From Citrus sinensis (Eukaryota; Streptophyta; Magnoliopsida; Sapindales; Rutaceae): a stretch of DNA of 64,000 nt. Position 1 is the first letter of the stretch. Every line of letters starts with the position of its first letter. The notes beneath the pieces were generated by a model. The model saw only the letters and a list, made by a program, of their open reading frames with translations, was not told the DNA's origin and made no database searches. The stretch is taken from the NCBI RefSeq assembly GCF_022201045.2, contig NC_068562.1:2046001-2110000 (forward strand), given 5' to 3'. Both the position numbers and the translations under genes were made by a program. This document shows, one piece after another, positions 22,182 to 33,011 of the stretch.

Positions 22182-25110
22182 TCATTGTTTAGCTGTATCA
22201 TCATGCTCAGGTGCCTGGGGGCCACCATTCGAAGTCGATGCTTTTCCTGCAGGGAGGTAAGACCATGCTAATGCTGCAGTGCCAAGGGTAATCGCAGCAG
22301 CAATTGAGCCCCAAACCCACCTCTGCCTTTTTTTCCTACTTTGCCTATCCCGCCGTGCCATCTCTATGCATACAAATATTCTACATTAGCAAAATTTGAA
22401 ATGGCTGAACAACAAATCCAACTAATTATCCTGAATGTCAGTTTGATGGCAGTCATCCAGAGAGAGAGCAGGCCCTAAACTACAGGTTAAAAAATGAGAG
22501 TGCTAACAAGCAAGAAAGAAACATCATTTACGCACTGTTTATTTATTTATAGATTTTTAGAAAAAATACTAATTTTCATTTTAACTAACCAAAATTATTC
22601 ATATCTGAGACCATACTCACCTTCAATATATTTTAAATATTTCTTAGTTTACACTGCATCTGGCAGTCAAAAATTCCAAAATCAAATAACTATTGCAAAT
22701 GGGATAGCATAGTGCATGCTAGGAATTAACGATTTCAAGAGTTCTCAATTCCAAGAAAGCCAGATACAAGGTCCCAAAAGACTTTGGAAATGCTCCACTA
22801 TTCTTTATGCAATCTTTGCATCATATAAGGCTTAAAAAGCATGCTACAAGTCCCATTGTTACCCAAAACAGGTAACATAAACATAAGTAAAAGAAGATTT
22901 TTCCACTCTCATATCTGACTTTTTCTCTAGTAAAGCAGCTTTTATCTCGGCTGTTCCTTCTCTTTCTTTTCTCTTTTACAAAAGTATCAGCAGTAATTAT
23001 GCAAATTTCACCAAAAGCAAAATCCAGAATAACAAAGACCCCCAACTCTTTTCTTGCCCTTAACCATTTAATTACTAATCCTGTGAAAATAAAGTGTTGC
23101 TTGATCTCAATGCATCAGCAAATCAAGATTTGAGTGATTAACAGACATAAATACTCTCAGAAAAGCAGTATAAATTGCATTTTAGAAGTCATGAGACACA
23201 CAAAACAAGACAAAAATCAATCCAACAGTAGATCTTCCTTGGCCACAAAGAAGAGACAAGAATGCAATCTAAGCAAAGCATATGACTAAAATAAAAAGGG
23301 TATGTCGCAGAAACCTTGAAAAATATTTCAAAAACTAAGCCGGGCAGATAAAGATGTTATTCAATGCACAGAGTTCTCACCTACAGCTTCCTGGTTCCTC
23401 TGAGACATTTCCCGATTCATAGCCTCATAATAATGAAGTCGATCACACAACCGCGCAATCTCAAAATTCTTTGCTTCAATCTGAGCTTCCATTTCTGCCT
23501 CCATCTCAGCCTTTGCTACACCCCTCCCAACAGATTCAGATACAAACCGCGCAAGATACACTTGCCGACAAAGCTCTTCAGCAGGATCAATATTCGGCTG
23601 CTCACCCTCTGCCACCACTGTGGGATCTGCAGGCAGTGTCAGTCCTACATGAGCTAACTGTTGCCTGATCCTCTGCCAATGGCTTCGTATATCATTCAGA
23701 GATTCTTCTGTTTGCTTCCGCTTCTCTATCTCCATCAGTAAACTCAATCTTATTTCACGCAGTTCAGCCTCAATATCATAATGTGAGGATTGTGGCCCAC
23801 TCTCAGAAGATAATTCTGAAGTAACACAAGCATGTCAATACAGTAATATAGTCTAACTATAAAGTTATGCACAGAACTTTGCAGTCACATTCTTCCATCA
23901 TAAATCTTAAAGATGTCAATAAAACTGCACAGAACTTCCTGGTCTAATTCTTCAAAGTAATGAATACCATTGTCAACATTGGGAGCCCAGGATAAATAAT
24001 TGTGGCATTATCTTGTTCTTTTTGTAGGCAATCATGATATGTCATAATATTCAATTAAAATGTAAACATGATAGCAATTTTCAGTACAAGAAAATACGTA
24101 AGATGCAACAGAAACAAAATTACAAGATTGTCCAGTGCAGCAGCGCCCAAGCTTGGAAAATAAATATATTCATGCAATCAAGTACAGTCAAATAATTTTT
24201 TTTTTAAAAAAAAAAAAGCAATAATAAGCAAACAATTAAAAGTCAAAGTACCTTCCCAAGCATCATAGAACTCCCCTGCCATTGGTGTAGCAACCTTTGC
24301 AGAGCTTTCTGGCCCAATATTATCTTCTCCATCTGTGTTACTTGTATGACTCATTGAGTCCTGCGGATCAAAGAAATCATCACACTCGGAGTCTCTCTCT
24401 GAACTCAATACAACAAGTTTCAGTGCATCATTTTTTCGGGTCAAACCATTGCTCACACTGGCGCTTCCAATTTCCATACTACTGCTATCAGACTCCTCAT
24501 TACAGCTACCGAACTCACCACTACTAACACCATTAAGATGCTCCTTTCCACTAGAGCCAACATGCAGACCATTCATGCACTCCTTTGCTATAGGAGTTAT
24601 GGAGACATCAGATGCACACTCCTCTCTACTAGGATCAGGAATGATAAAAGTAACAGCAGCACTCCTAGTTGATTCAAGACACTTTGTTCCTGTGATTTTT
24701 GTAGCATCCCCATCGACATCTTTTGTAGTATCCCCATCAACCTCTCCTTCATCCATCCCCTGTTTGCAAGAGGCCACATCAGCCTGAGAGAAACTTTTCA
24801 AAAGCCGTGGCCCACGCCGCTTGTGATTGATAATGTAAGGAGAAGGAGGGAATGACGACGGTGAATCAGGAAGTGGAGTCGTCTCTGGAGTGGCATAGAG
24901 TGCAGGGGTAATCTGAGGGCGGTTAACTTTCCTCTCCATTTTCCTATCCGCAGCCGCTGAAGCACTATTTCTCCTTTGCAGCTTGGAATTAGGATTAGGA
25001 CCAGATTTTGATTTAAGAGGAGGTTTTGAATTGGGAACTGGCATGTCGACAGATTTGGAATCTCTAGGTTCTATCAGCCTATCCAAAGCTAGAGCAGTAA
25101 AAGTTGGCAT
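22182..25110 (-). CDS. Plant coiled-coil protein with C-terminal membrane anchor, function unknown
   Basis: Exons (minus) 23381-23815 and 22182-22363 follow a first coding exon 24253-25110, which ends one base into a codon (last base at 24252). The joined frame gives 491 residues. A 5' UTR intron (25737 to 25115, GT-AG) is also visible. Residues 1-285 are Ser/Pro-rich, low complexity and probably disordered, with an acidic patch near 245-285 (SECDDFFDPQDS). Residues about 290-430 are charged and heptad-like (EIEKRKQTEESLNDIRSHWQ, then a Glu/Ala-rich stretch), a likely coiled coil. After a basic cluster (RRDRQSRKKRQR) comes one hydrophobic segment at 447-468, then a 23-residue hydrophilic tail. 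That order suggests a tail-anchored membrane protein facing the cytosol, perhaps a tether or adaptor. I do not recognise a named family, so function is left open. Confidence 0.82.
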
Positions 25111-26726
25111 GGCTCTGTATCAGCAAAATTACCAAAACAAATTATTAGGGAAGAAATAAGAAAATAGAAAATAAGTAAAATCTCATTCTGGGTGGTATTC
25201 TTAACGTAAATAGAACCATACTCAGCAGAAAAAGGTCAAAAAAGCTTTGTGGTTTTACTTTTTCCAGCCGAGTAAATTCTAAGTTCAATAGGAGATTATA
25301 ATTTTGTGTTCTGCATCATAATTAACATAAACTCGAAAAAATTGAATTTAAAAACAGAAAATCAACAAGTATTTAACCAATACGGAATTTAAAATTCCAC
25401 CTTGCTTTCACAGCAAAAAATAAAAAATAATAAAATAACAATAAAATCTCATTCATATAGCCAAAACTAATCCTAAACCTCCATCAATTTTTCAGCTGCG
25501 GAAAGAATAAATACAGCTAATTCAAATTTTCAGCTGTTGAATAAATACAGCTACTTCAAAAGCTGAGTTGTTTTATCTTTCTTTAATATCTCTATCTAAC
25601 ACAACAAATACAGTTATCGCACTTACACAACCAAACAACACCTAAATTTCAGAAAATGAATTTAAATAATAAAAAAAGGATATTAATAACTTGAAAATTA
25701 AGAAAAAGGAACATAAATCAGCGGAGATGAACGTTACCTCAAGCCCGAAGGGAAAAAAGGAAAAAAAAAACAAGCCTAGAAGCGGCTACAGAACATCGAA
25801 AGGCATGGAAGGATCAGAGAAGAGTCGGTGAAGTTGTATGACAGATAAAACGGCATAGTATTGGCGCAGACGACTCTATTGATGATGTCGTTTTGTTCAA
25901 AATCTCTGACCTTCAAAAGAGTAAGGGAAACGACTCGACCAAGCCTTTATCGCAACGACCGCATCTCTCTCTTCCGCAAATATTTGAGTTTTTGAGTTTG
26001 CCTTTTTTTTTAATTTTCTGAATTTAGGAGGGTTGCTGCGCTGCGTGTGTTGTCAGAGCTGTTGTGTCTTGTTTGGGCTTTGTATGTGGGTTGTGTAGTG
26101 TTTGGAGATAATTTGGTTTGGCAACAATTTGAAATTTTGAAACGACTCCGTTTGAAGAATCTTCCTAATTGTGGGAAAAAAAATTTTCTTTAATTTCGTC
26201 GACAAGTTAAAAAGCCCTGTGTTTAGTCTTCACAAATTACGAATATGGAATCGTGAGTCGGAGGTCAGCACGTGATTGAGGACAGATGGCAGATGCTGCG
26301 GTAAACTTAGGCAAAGCGCTTTTTGGTTGCTGTGGACCCCGTGGTAGGGACTAGGGTTTCCAAATGGATGGGAGACCCTCACCCCGACCCGCCAATTATA
26401 ATACGTCCTTCCTTCCGTCCCTTTTTTTTTTTTTTCTGGTAAAAGTAAAACACGTGACATATTTTTTTGAGAAAAAAAAAAAAAATCGGATTTATTTTAA
26501 ATTAGAATATTTTTCTTGAATAAACAGACAGACAACCTCATCGTTCTTGGCAGTCACAGGCATAGCTGGTAACCAACAATTTTGGTAATAACGACTCGGT
26601 CAAAAAGGGCGAACCCAATATAATCGATTCTTGCGAAGAAAATTTAGTTGTTAGTTGCTGTTGCTCACGTGGTTACGGGGTACGGCCTTTTCTTCCACTG
26701 TACAAATATATTAATTATTTTTAAAG

Positions 26727-26766
26727 AGGAGCTGGCTAACTTACAGATCCAGCTTAGCCAGCTCCT
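26727..26766. repeat. Perfect 13-bp inverted repeat (hairpin)
   Basis: AGGAGCTGGCTAA (26727-26739) is exactly complementary in reverse to TTAGCCAGCTCCT (26754-26766), with a 14-base spacer. No U-run follows, so it is not a terminator. Its role is unknown. Confidence 0.7.
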
Positions 26767-27172
26767 GATTGGATGCATTTGGATGGTTTCTCTCTCTCCT
26801 CAGGACACATGTACACTTCTCTTTGGGTGCGTATGTTACAGCTTCTGTAGCATAGCAACCTCCGTGTTTGAAATAAAAAGCTTCCGCATCAAATCAGAAA
26901 CATCTAGAATGTCATGATATCACGGATATCAAGAAACTTCGCGGTCGCTGCCTTTTTATTATTATTATTTTAATTTTGCACGACTCATTCAATTCATCTG
27001 AAGGAGAAGTCGCCGGTTATTTTGCCCACCAAAGAGGAATGGATGTCGATGGGTCAACAAATCAGATCCACGTTAAAATTCTTCTCCCGGGTCTAATACA
27101 TTACACACTTGCGAGTGGGTGCTACCACAATGTATTTTTGGCCATTATTAGTCATTATCATCAATTCATCAC

Positions 27173-27346
27173 GAGGGTAACTTGTAGATTAAGTAACTAA
27201 TAACTAATAACTTTTTCACAACTTTTGATGAAAATTCAACGGTTGTGGAAATATAAGGTAATAAAATTATATTATTTCTATAACCGTTGGATTTTTATTA
27301 AATGACTGTAGAAAAATTATATATCTTACATAATAATGTAAGGTAA
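27173..27346. repeat. Foldback MITE-like element (about 170 bp)
   Basis: Two arms of about 60-75 bp are imperfect inverted copies. The clearest block is ATTCAACGGTTGTGGAAAT in the left arm (from about 27235), matching the complement of ATTTCTATAACCGTTGGAT in the right arm (to about 27292). The loop is only about 20-30 bases. Target duplications are not clear. Confidence 0.55.
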
Positions 27347-27790
27347 CTAAAACCACTTCTTTTATGTAATGTTCGACGTTGTACCAATATTTTTAGGTAA
27401 TAAAAATATTTATTCATTTATTTTCTATTGGTTAACTAAATTAAATAAAAATTAATTTTATAATAGAGTTGTGTTACACGTCTTAATTTTTTATTTTAAA
27501 TAAGATAATATAATTAATTTACTTTGAACTTACAAAAATAACACATCACACTTACACTTTATGATATGTCTTTATTCAATTAAATGGAATGAAAAAATCA
27601 ATGGGTTAGTGAAAGGATTTGTTACAAATAAAAATACATGCATGGAGCGCATTGACTCCTATCATAACTCCATGGTGAAACATGTTAAGGTGAAATATCC
27701 TTAAACATGTTAAGGTGAAATATCCTTGCATCCCTCTTTAAAATAAATAAATAAACATGTATTGCCAACACCACTTTAAATTAAAAAATA

Positions 27791-28489
27791 AGAAAATTAT
27801 CATTCATATGCCCTTAAATGATACTTATATCAAATGTATTATAACACTTTTAATATGTATCACTTATATACCATAAGTTGACAAAATGTGTATACCGTCT
27901 ACTAATTCGTTAGATGCCGTTTGCAAGCTCTGACATCATAAGAGTAATATAGTCTTTTAAATTGACATGTCTTCCGATTTATTTGACAAAAAAATGACAT
28001 GCCGTCCGATTTATTTGATAAAAAATGACATGTCATGCAATTTATCGGTCGATGACGTCATCTATGTAAACCAACGTTTTGAAGATCTATTTCTTCAAGC
28101 TCCAACTCGAATTTTTATGGTATAATATGTATAATTGTTAATAATATGTATTGTTAATAATTTTCTATGATATGGACACTTTTTTACAAATAATTGTTAA
28201 TAATATGTACCATTAATAATTTATAGTTTTTTTATCAAAAAAATATAAAAAAATTGTGTATTGAAAATTTACCTTAATTTTTAAGGTAAATATGTCTTTT
28301 TCCTTTAATTTGAGTTTCATGGGTAAAATAATCAATTTATCACAATTCTATTAACTTTTTAACGGCAACTAATGGTTTGATAAACGGTATATATTTTGTC
28401 AACTTAGGGTATATGAGTGATACATGTTAAAAATATTCTACTATATTTAATACAAGTGTCATTTAAGGATATACGAGTGATAATTTTCT
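27791..28489. mobile_element. MULE-type non-autonomous element with 9-bp target duplication (699 bp)
   Basis: The terminal inverted repeats, about 125 bp each, both begin AGAAAATTATCA and share later blocks such as TAAGTTGACAAAAT. The flanks are a perfect 9-bp duplication TAAAAAATA (27782-27790 and 28490-28498), diagnostic for Mutator-like elements. The interior carries a roughly 32-bp tandem repeat, about 2.5 copies at 27963-28045 (unit core TCCGATTTATTTGA). No coding sequence. Confidence 0.88.
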
Positions 28490-29129
28490 TAAAAAATAAA
28501 AAACCCCTGATTATAAAATTTATTTCACAATACCGGATTTGGTTTTAGAAGCGTAGAAATGTCACGATCTCCAACTCCAAGAATGGGGTGGGGGTGACGC
28601 AACATTGCAATCAAACAAGAGCAAGCAAATAAAAATGATAAGACAAAGACAATTGGGAATCTCCTTTTTATATTGATACCCCATTTGAAATTCTAAGGTG
28701 GGAAAAGAAATTAGAAGGGCCTGGATCTCCAATATCTCTCTAGCAGAGCCACTTACTATTAGGTTGCACAATGTTTTTGTCAGTACTCAGTACCTCTTCG
28801 GAGTTCTAAAATATATAATGAAAAAGAAAAAAATTCAAAGAGGGTCCACTGAAATCATCCAGGATTGTTAGTTATTTTCGTTTTCGTGGTTATTGCTTAT
28901 TAGCTAGCAACTGAAACAAATATGATCTGTAGTTCTTACTTCGACTGATAATGATTATCGAAGCAGTCTTCTGAATATTTGAGATTGTAATCAATATCTT
29001 TATCATAAGATAAGATAGAATGGTAGTAGTATTACAAGAAGTCAAGAAGATGCAAAACAATTCGTATACAATTGAAAAGAATGACCGGCGTGTTTAAATG
29101 AGCATCCCTGGAAAATTCTGGTTTAGCTG

Positions 29130-29342
29130 TTATTTTCTTCTCACGGCGGCTGTCAAAAAGACTTGTACATCTTTTTGGAAGGCTTCGTCGGAACCCTGAG
29201 TGCCAATTTTATTTAACCAAATACTTGAGCTGGCACTCTCTGCAACTTCACCTCCAAAAAGACTAAGAGTGGCAGATTCACCAGCTAACCGTTGATACGC
29301 GCGTCTGCTTCTGCTTCTGCTTGTACTCAAAGCTCTAAGCAT
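29130..29342 (-). pseudogene. Small plant protein gene of the MLRAxST type, apparently frameshifted
   Basis: A 70-residue frame starts ATG at 29342 with MLRALSTSRSRSRRAYQRLA, the start I recall for a small plant-specific family (MLRAFSTRRS...Y.RL). A good acceptor (TTGCAG before 29381) precedes it, consistent with a 5' UTR intron. The frame ends RRK-stop at 29130. In another frame, open from 29208 to about 29032, the sequence reads TSLFDSRREKKITAKPEFSR and then DAHLNTPVILFN. The first part matches the family's C-terminal pattern (LF(D)..RRKK.TAKPEF.RY), but the expected YLEYLKEGG-like stretch is missing. I read this as one frameshift upstream plus a short internal deletion. It could also be a genuine short variant. 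Function of the family is unknown to me. Confidence 0.5.
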
Positions 29343-29381
29343 GGTTTGATTAAGAAGAGATGCCCAGCCTGCAAGACAAGT

Positions 29382-31427
29382 TGGATTCACATTGCACATA
29401 TGTAAAAAGCAGAAATACTGTGGATGAATGACAAGAATCTATTACCAATGGAGAAATTTAATTTAATTTGGCCCAGTCTTTTTTTTTTATACAATGCTCT
29501 GGCCACCCAGAGACAGCATGTTACAACAAGGGCTTTGTATCCTCAGATCAAGGCCTCAAAGAGCATAGTAAGAATTGAGAAAGAAGACCGCGCATGACTT
29601 ATAAGTTTGACCATACATACACTTACTATGTTGGACTCACCCATCAATCCTCTCCCTCTTCTATTCAACAAATACATGTCCATCTATCCACTGTCCTATC
29701 ACCTACGATGGATCATGGAAGTTGGTTTAGCAGTCTTGGTTTGTCATGATCTCACCACAGGGTTCCAAAAATTTTGGTTTATAAAAAAACTTGTGGTGCA
29801 TTCTGCATTTCCAACTATGAGAGGGACTAAATATAAAATTCCACTTAGAATTCACAAAAGATTGTAAGACAAACCATTCAATAGCACTTGGATGACAACA
29901 AAATCCAAGTTTTGATTTTGTTTCATACTTTACTTTCTTTTCTTGGAAGCTGCTAGCCTGCTACAATATCGTCCTCCCAAAATTATTTTTGTACTCAAGT
30001 AGTTGTCTAAGGATTTCCTGACACGGTTCTGATCACGTTTCACTGTTCTTACATGATGTGTTAGTTACTGAATGAATGAAAATTTAAGAGACATAAGCAT
30101 TAGGCTTTGATGTATGCATTGAAGTAGCTCTTTAATAATTGTGGAATATATATCCAATGTTTGACTTTCTAATTTCTATACAATAACCCGAAAATAATAT
30201 GCAAGCTACAAACTTTATCACAAAAAACACCAGTAACCAAACCTATGGAGAAACTATTCCAAGAGGCAATTGCTGACAAAGAACTGGAAGATCAAAACAA
30301 ACATAGCATTGCTGACTTCTGATAGATCCCGTGCATTCATTTCACACTATTTATTCATTGAGATAGAGTTTAAAACATTTTGAAGGACACATAGAAAACA
30401 CGTGAAAATAACATCAAATTAACAAAAGAGTTATAAATATAATATTAAGTTGATTTCACACAAATGAACAATCAGTCATTAACACAATCCCAAAGCTTTA
30501 CACACCACTTGAGCAAAAATTTCCATTGAAGATATATTGACACAAGCTAATTTATGCATAGGACAAATTAGCTTGTTTTAAATGATCACAGATGCAACTA
30601 AAATTAGTCAAAAGGATTTTTATTTGATGTATACCTCAGGACACTTCCTCCAAGGACCTTGAAGCATGCATCCCTTTGTCTTTTATTGTCAAATTTCTTC
30701 GAATAAACTCCTCCGGAAAGATAAATGGCAAGCTCAAATTCTTATTGAGCAATGACAGGAAAATCTTGAAGTTGCTTGGTGACCTCCAATTAACTGAAAA
30801 CGAGCATCATCGGATGACTAGGTCAAATTCAATGCCAACTATTTTGACATCTCGCTATCTTATATTCCTAAATCTCTGCATATATCTGTCTATGAAATTT
30901 AGTGATTGATTTCTGGGTCTTAATTTGGCGGCTTGTACTTATATCTCCTTGCTTCAACAAGACACAAAAGCTGAATACGTTTGGCGATGCCTATTGCGTA
31001 TTTACAATAAGGAGAAATCTGGAACCTTATACACTTTAAAGACATGAGAAACAGCAGTTGGCAGCAGTTCAGAATAGTAACAACCAAATGATACCAGTTG
31101 ATTTGCTGAAGGACTAAAACAAACCCAGAAGAAACGAATTTCACCAATCTTTTTGTTGATTCAGACAGAATCGGTGCTCTCATTGCATAATAAACAAAAC
31201 ATATAAGCTGCCGAACTCTTCTACCTGAAAGGAAATGTCGAGATACTATTTAAAGGTCCACAAAACTGTCCTGTCATGCTTGACCAAACAAATTTACAAA
31301 GCATGCTCCCAGAACTACATAATAGAACTGGATTACTTGATATGCCTTCAAAGCAGCACATAAACAAAGTTACAAAGAAATGTTGACCTATTGACTGCAT
31401 TTTCCCAAACTGAGTTTACAGGCATTT
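29382..31427. other. Intergenic region between the small gene and the second PPR gene
   Basis: Open frames (29607-29867 and 30676-30909 plus, 30920-31183 minus) show no domains, and codon content resembles the surrounding AT-rich DNA. The PPR 3' UTR lies just below 31428. Nothing else supported. Confidence 0.5.
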
Positions 31428-33011
31428 TCATGTCAGTTTTGCAACAGTGACCCAGCTACTCCCTATTTCTTTAGCTAGTCCTTTCTTCCTCATAATGCTT
31501 CTCAAGTTGTCTACAGAATCCCACTTTCCAACGGCCGCATAAAAATTTGAAAGCAGCACGTAATTACCAGGTTTATCTGGCTCTAATTCTAAGAGCTGCT
31601 TTGCTGCAAACTCACCCCTTTTGACATCTAGATTAAGATTACAAGCTTTTACAAGCGTGGCCCATACAGCAGCTGTAGTCTTTGTACCATTCTTAACCAT
31701 ATCATTAAACAGACACCACACTTCTTCTATCTGACCAGCCCGGCCTAAGGTATCAATGAAACAGGCATAATGTTCTGGCCCTGGATCCAAACCATATTTC
31801 TCTCTCATTGAATTAAAACAAGCTCTGCCTTCTTCCACCAATCCTGAATGTGCACAAGCCGATAAAACAGCAAGAAATGTGACAGAATTGGGCAAGACCC
31901 CACTTCCTTCCTCGCCCAACTTCTTAAACAGCTCAAGAGCTCCAAGCCCATGCCCATGACTTCCATATGCAGCAATCATACTAGTCCAAGAAACAACATC
32001 TTTCTGAAAAACTCCGTCAAACAACGACCGAGCATTCAAAAGCTTACCACATTTAGCATACATATCTAGCATTACATTGCACATCTGGGTCTCATAAATA
32101 AAGCCAAAACGTAATGCCACACAATGAATCTGCTTTCCAATCCACAAATTGGAATTCTCAGAACAAGCAGCAAGAGCACTAGTGAGTGCAACCACATTTG
32201 GCCTCATTGTACTCATAATAGAAAAAGCTTCTTTATACTTCTTATTCTGAACACACCCAGAAATTAAAGAATTTTTCATAACGGGATCAACTCTACCATT
32301 GAAACCATTAAAAACATTCATGGCCTCACTAATGCACCCTACAGCTGAGTAAAAATCAATAAGGGCAGTACTCAAAAATACCAAATCACGTCCCAAAACA
32401 ACAACCAAACCATGTACTTGCTTGCCTAGTCGAAATGCCTTCAACAGGGCACAAGCTTTAAGTACAGAAGATAAGGTAAACTCACTAAACTCAACCCTTT
32501 CTCTAGTCATTGCCTGAAAAACACCAAATGCTTCCTTAGCAAGGCCGTGTCTTAAAAAGCTTGAAAGTAAAGCGTTCCAAGTGACAACATCCTTAAACTC
32601 AATCTCTTTAAAAGCCTCAACTGATTCGCCCAAGAGCCCATACTTGGAATACATGTCCATTAACGCCGTTTTGACTACAGGTTCTGAATCTGTACCACCT
32701 TTTATCATTAAGGCGTGGACTTGTTTGCCACGTTCTGGGGCAGGCAAAGCAGAGCAGGCACCCAGAACAGGTGTGAAAGTGTAAGCAGTGAGGTTCAAGC
32801 ACGTAGAGTGCATGTAACAGAAGAGAGCCCAAGTGGCAGGAAAGTTGCGGCTGCGTGTGTATGAGAACAGTTGGGAGTTAAGGGAGGAGAGGTCTCCGTG
32901 AGAAATTTCGTCGAACACCTGGTGAGTGTAAACATAGCGTTTCGGTAGAGCGTCGGCAATTGAAATACAGGTTTTGGCGGGGAAGTTTGTCATGCGAATG
33001 AAACTTAACAT
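31428..33011 (-). CDS. PPR protein, PLS class with E-type C-terminus (At5g66500-like, mitochondrial)
   Basis: One intronless frame of 527 residues from the ATG at 33011. PLS repeats run from about residue 35 to 430, with typical blocks (ALMDMYSKYG, KDVVTWNALLSSF, ALIDFYS, MLDMYAKCG, KDVVSWTSMIAAYGSHG). The C-terminal about 90 residues match the E domain (LEPDKPGNYVLLSNFYAAVGKW, then IMRKKGLAKEIGSSWV) and stop without E+ or DYW. The family binds organelle RNA and takes part in editing; without DYW it would need a partner deaminase. The N-terminus (MLSFIRMTNFPAKTCISIAD) has few acids and fits a mitochondrial presequence. At5g66500 identity rests on overall length, my recollection of that gene, and its position between ERA1 and gamma-CA3. 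Confidence 0.88.
   Translation of the reverse strand: MLSFIRMTNFPAKTCISIADALPKRYVYTHQVFDEISHGDLSSLNSQLFSYTRSRNFPATWALFCYMHSTCLNLTAYTFTPVLGACSALPAPERGKQVHALMIKGGTDSEPVVKTALMDMYSKYGLLGESVEAFKEIEFKDVVTWNALLSSFLRHGLAKEAFGVFQAMTRERVEFSEFTLSSVLKACALLKAFRLGKQVHGLVVVLGRDLVFLSTALIDFYSAVGCISEAMNVFNGFNGRVDPVMKNSLISGCVQNKKYKEAFSIMSTMRPNVVALTSALAACSENSNLWIGKQIHCVALRFGFIYETQMCNVMLDMYAKCGKLLNARSLFDGVFQKDVVSWTSMIAAYGSHGHGLGALELFKKLGEEGSGVLPNSVTFLAVLSACAHSGLVEEGRACFNSMREKYGLDPGPEHYACFIDTLGRAGQIEEVWCLFNDMVKNGTKTTAAVWATLVKACNLNLDVKRGEFAAKQLLELEPDKPGNYVLLSNFYAAVGKWDSVDNLRSIMRKKGLAKEIGSSWVTVAKLT

Larger units (their letters stand above)
25111..29129. other. Promoter of the coiled-coil gene and TE-bearing intergenic DNA
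   Basis: The 5' UTR intron of the coiled-coil gene occupies 25115-25737 and the leader extends to about 25850. Beyond that I see no gene. CACGTG boxes occur near 26271 and 26451. Listed separately are a hairpin (26727-26766), a foldback element (27173-27346) and a MULE-type element (27791-28489). Frames such as 26648-26917 plus and 28562-28771 minus have no recognisable domain. Confidence 0.55.

Noticed and set aside
24297-24787. Plus-strand frames of 76 and 112 codons
   Set aside because: Antisense shadows of the first exon of the coiled-coil gene.
30242-30330. Short plus-strand frame MEKLFQEAIADKELEDQNKH
   Set aside because: Only about 25 codons, no neighbouring exons or splice sites in phase, no family recognised.
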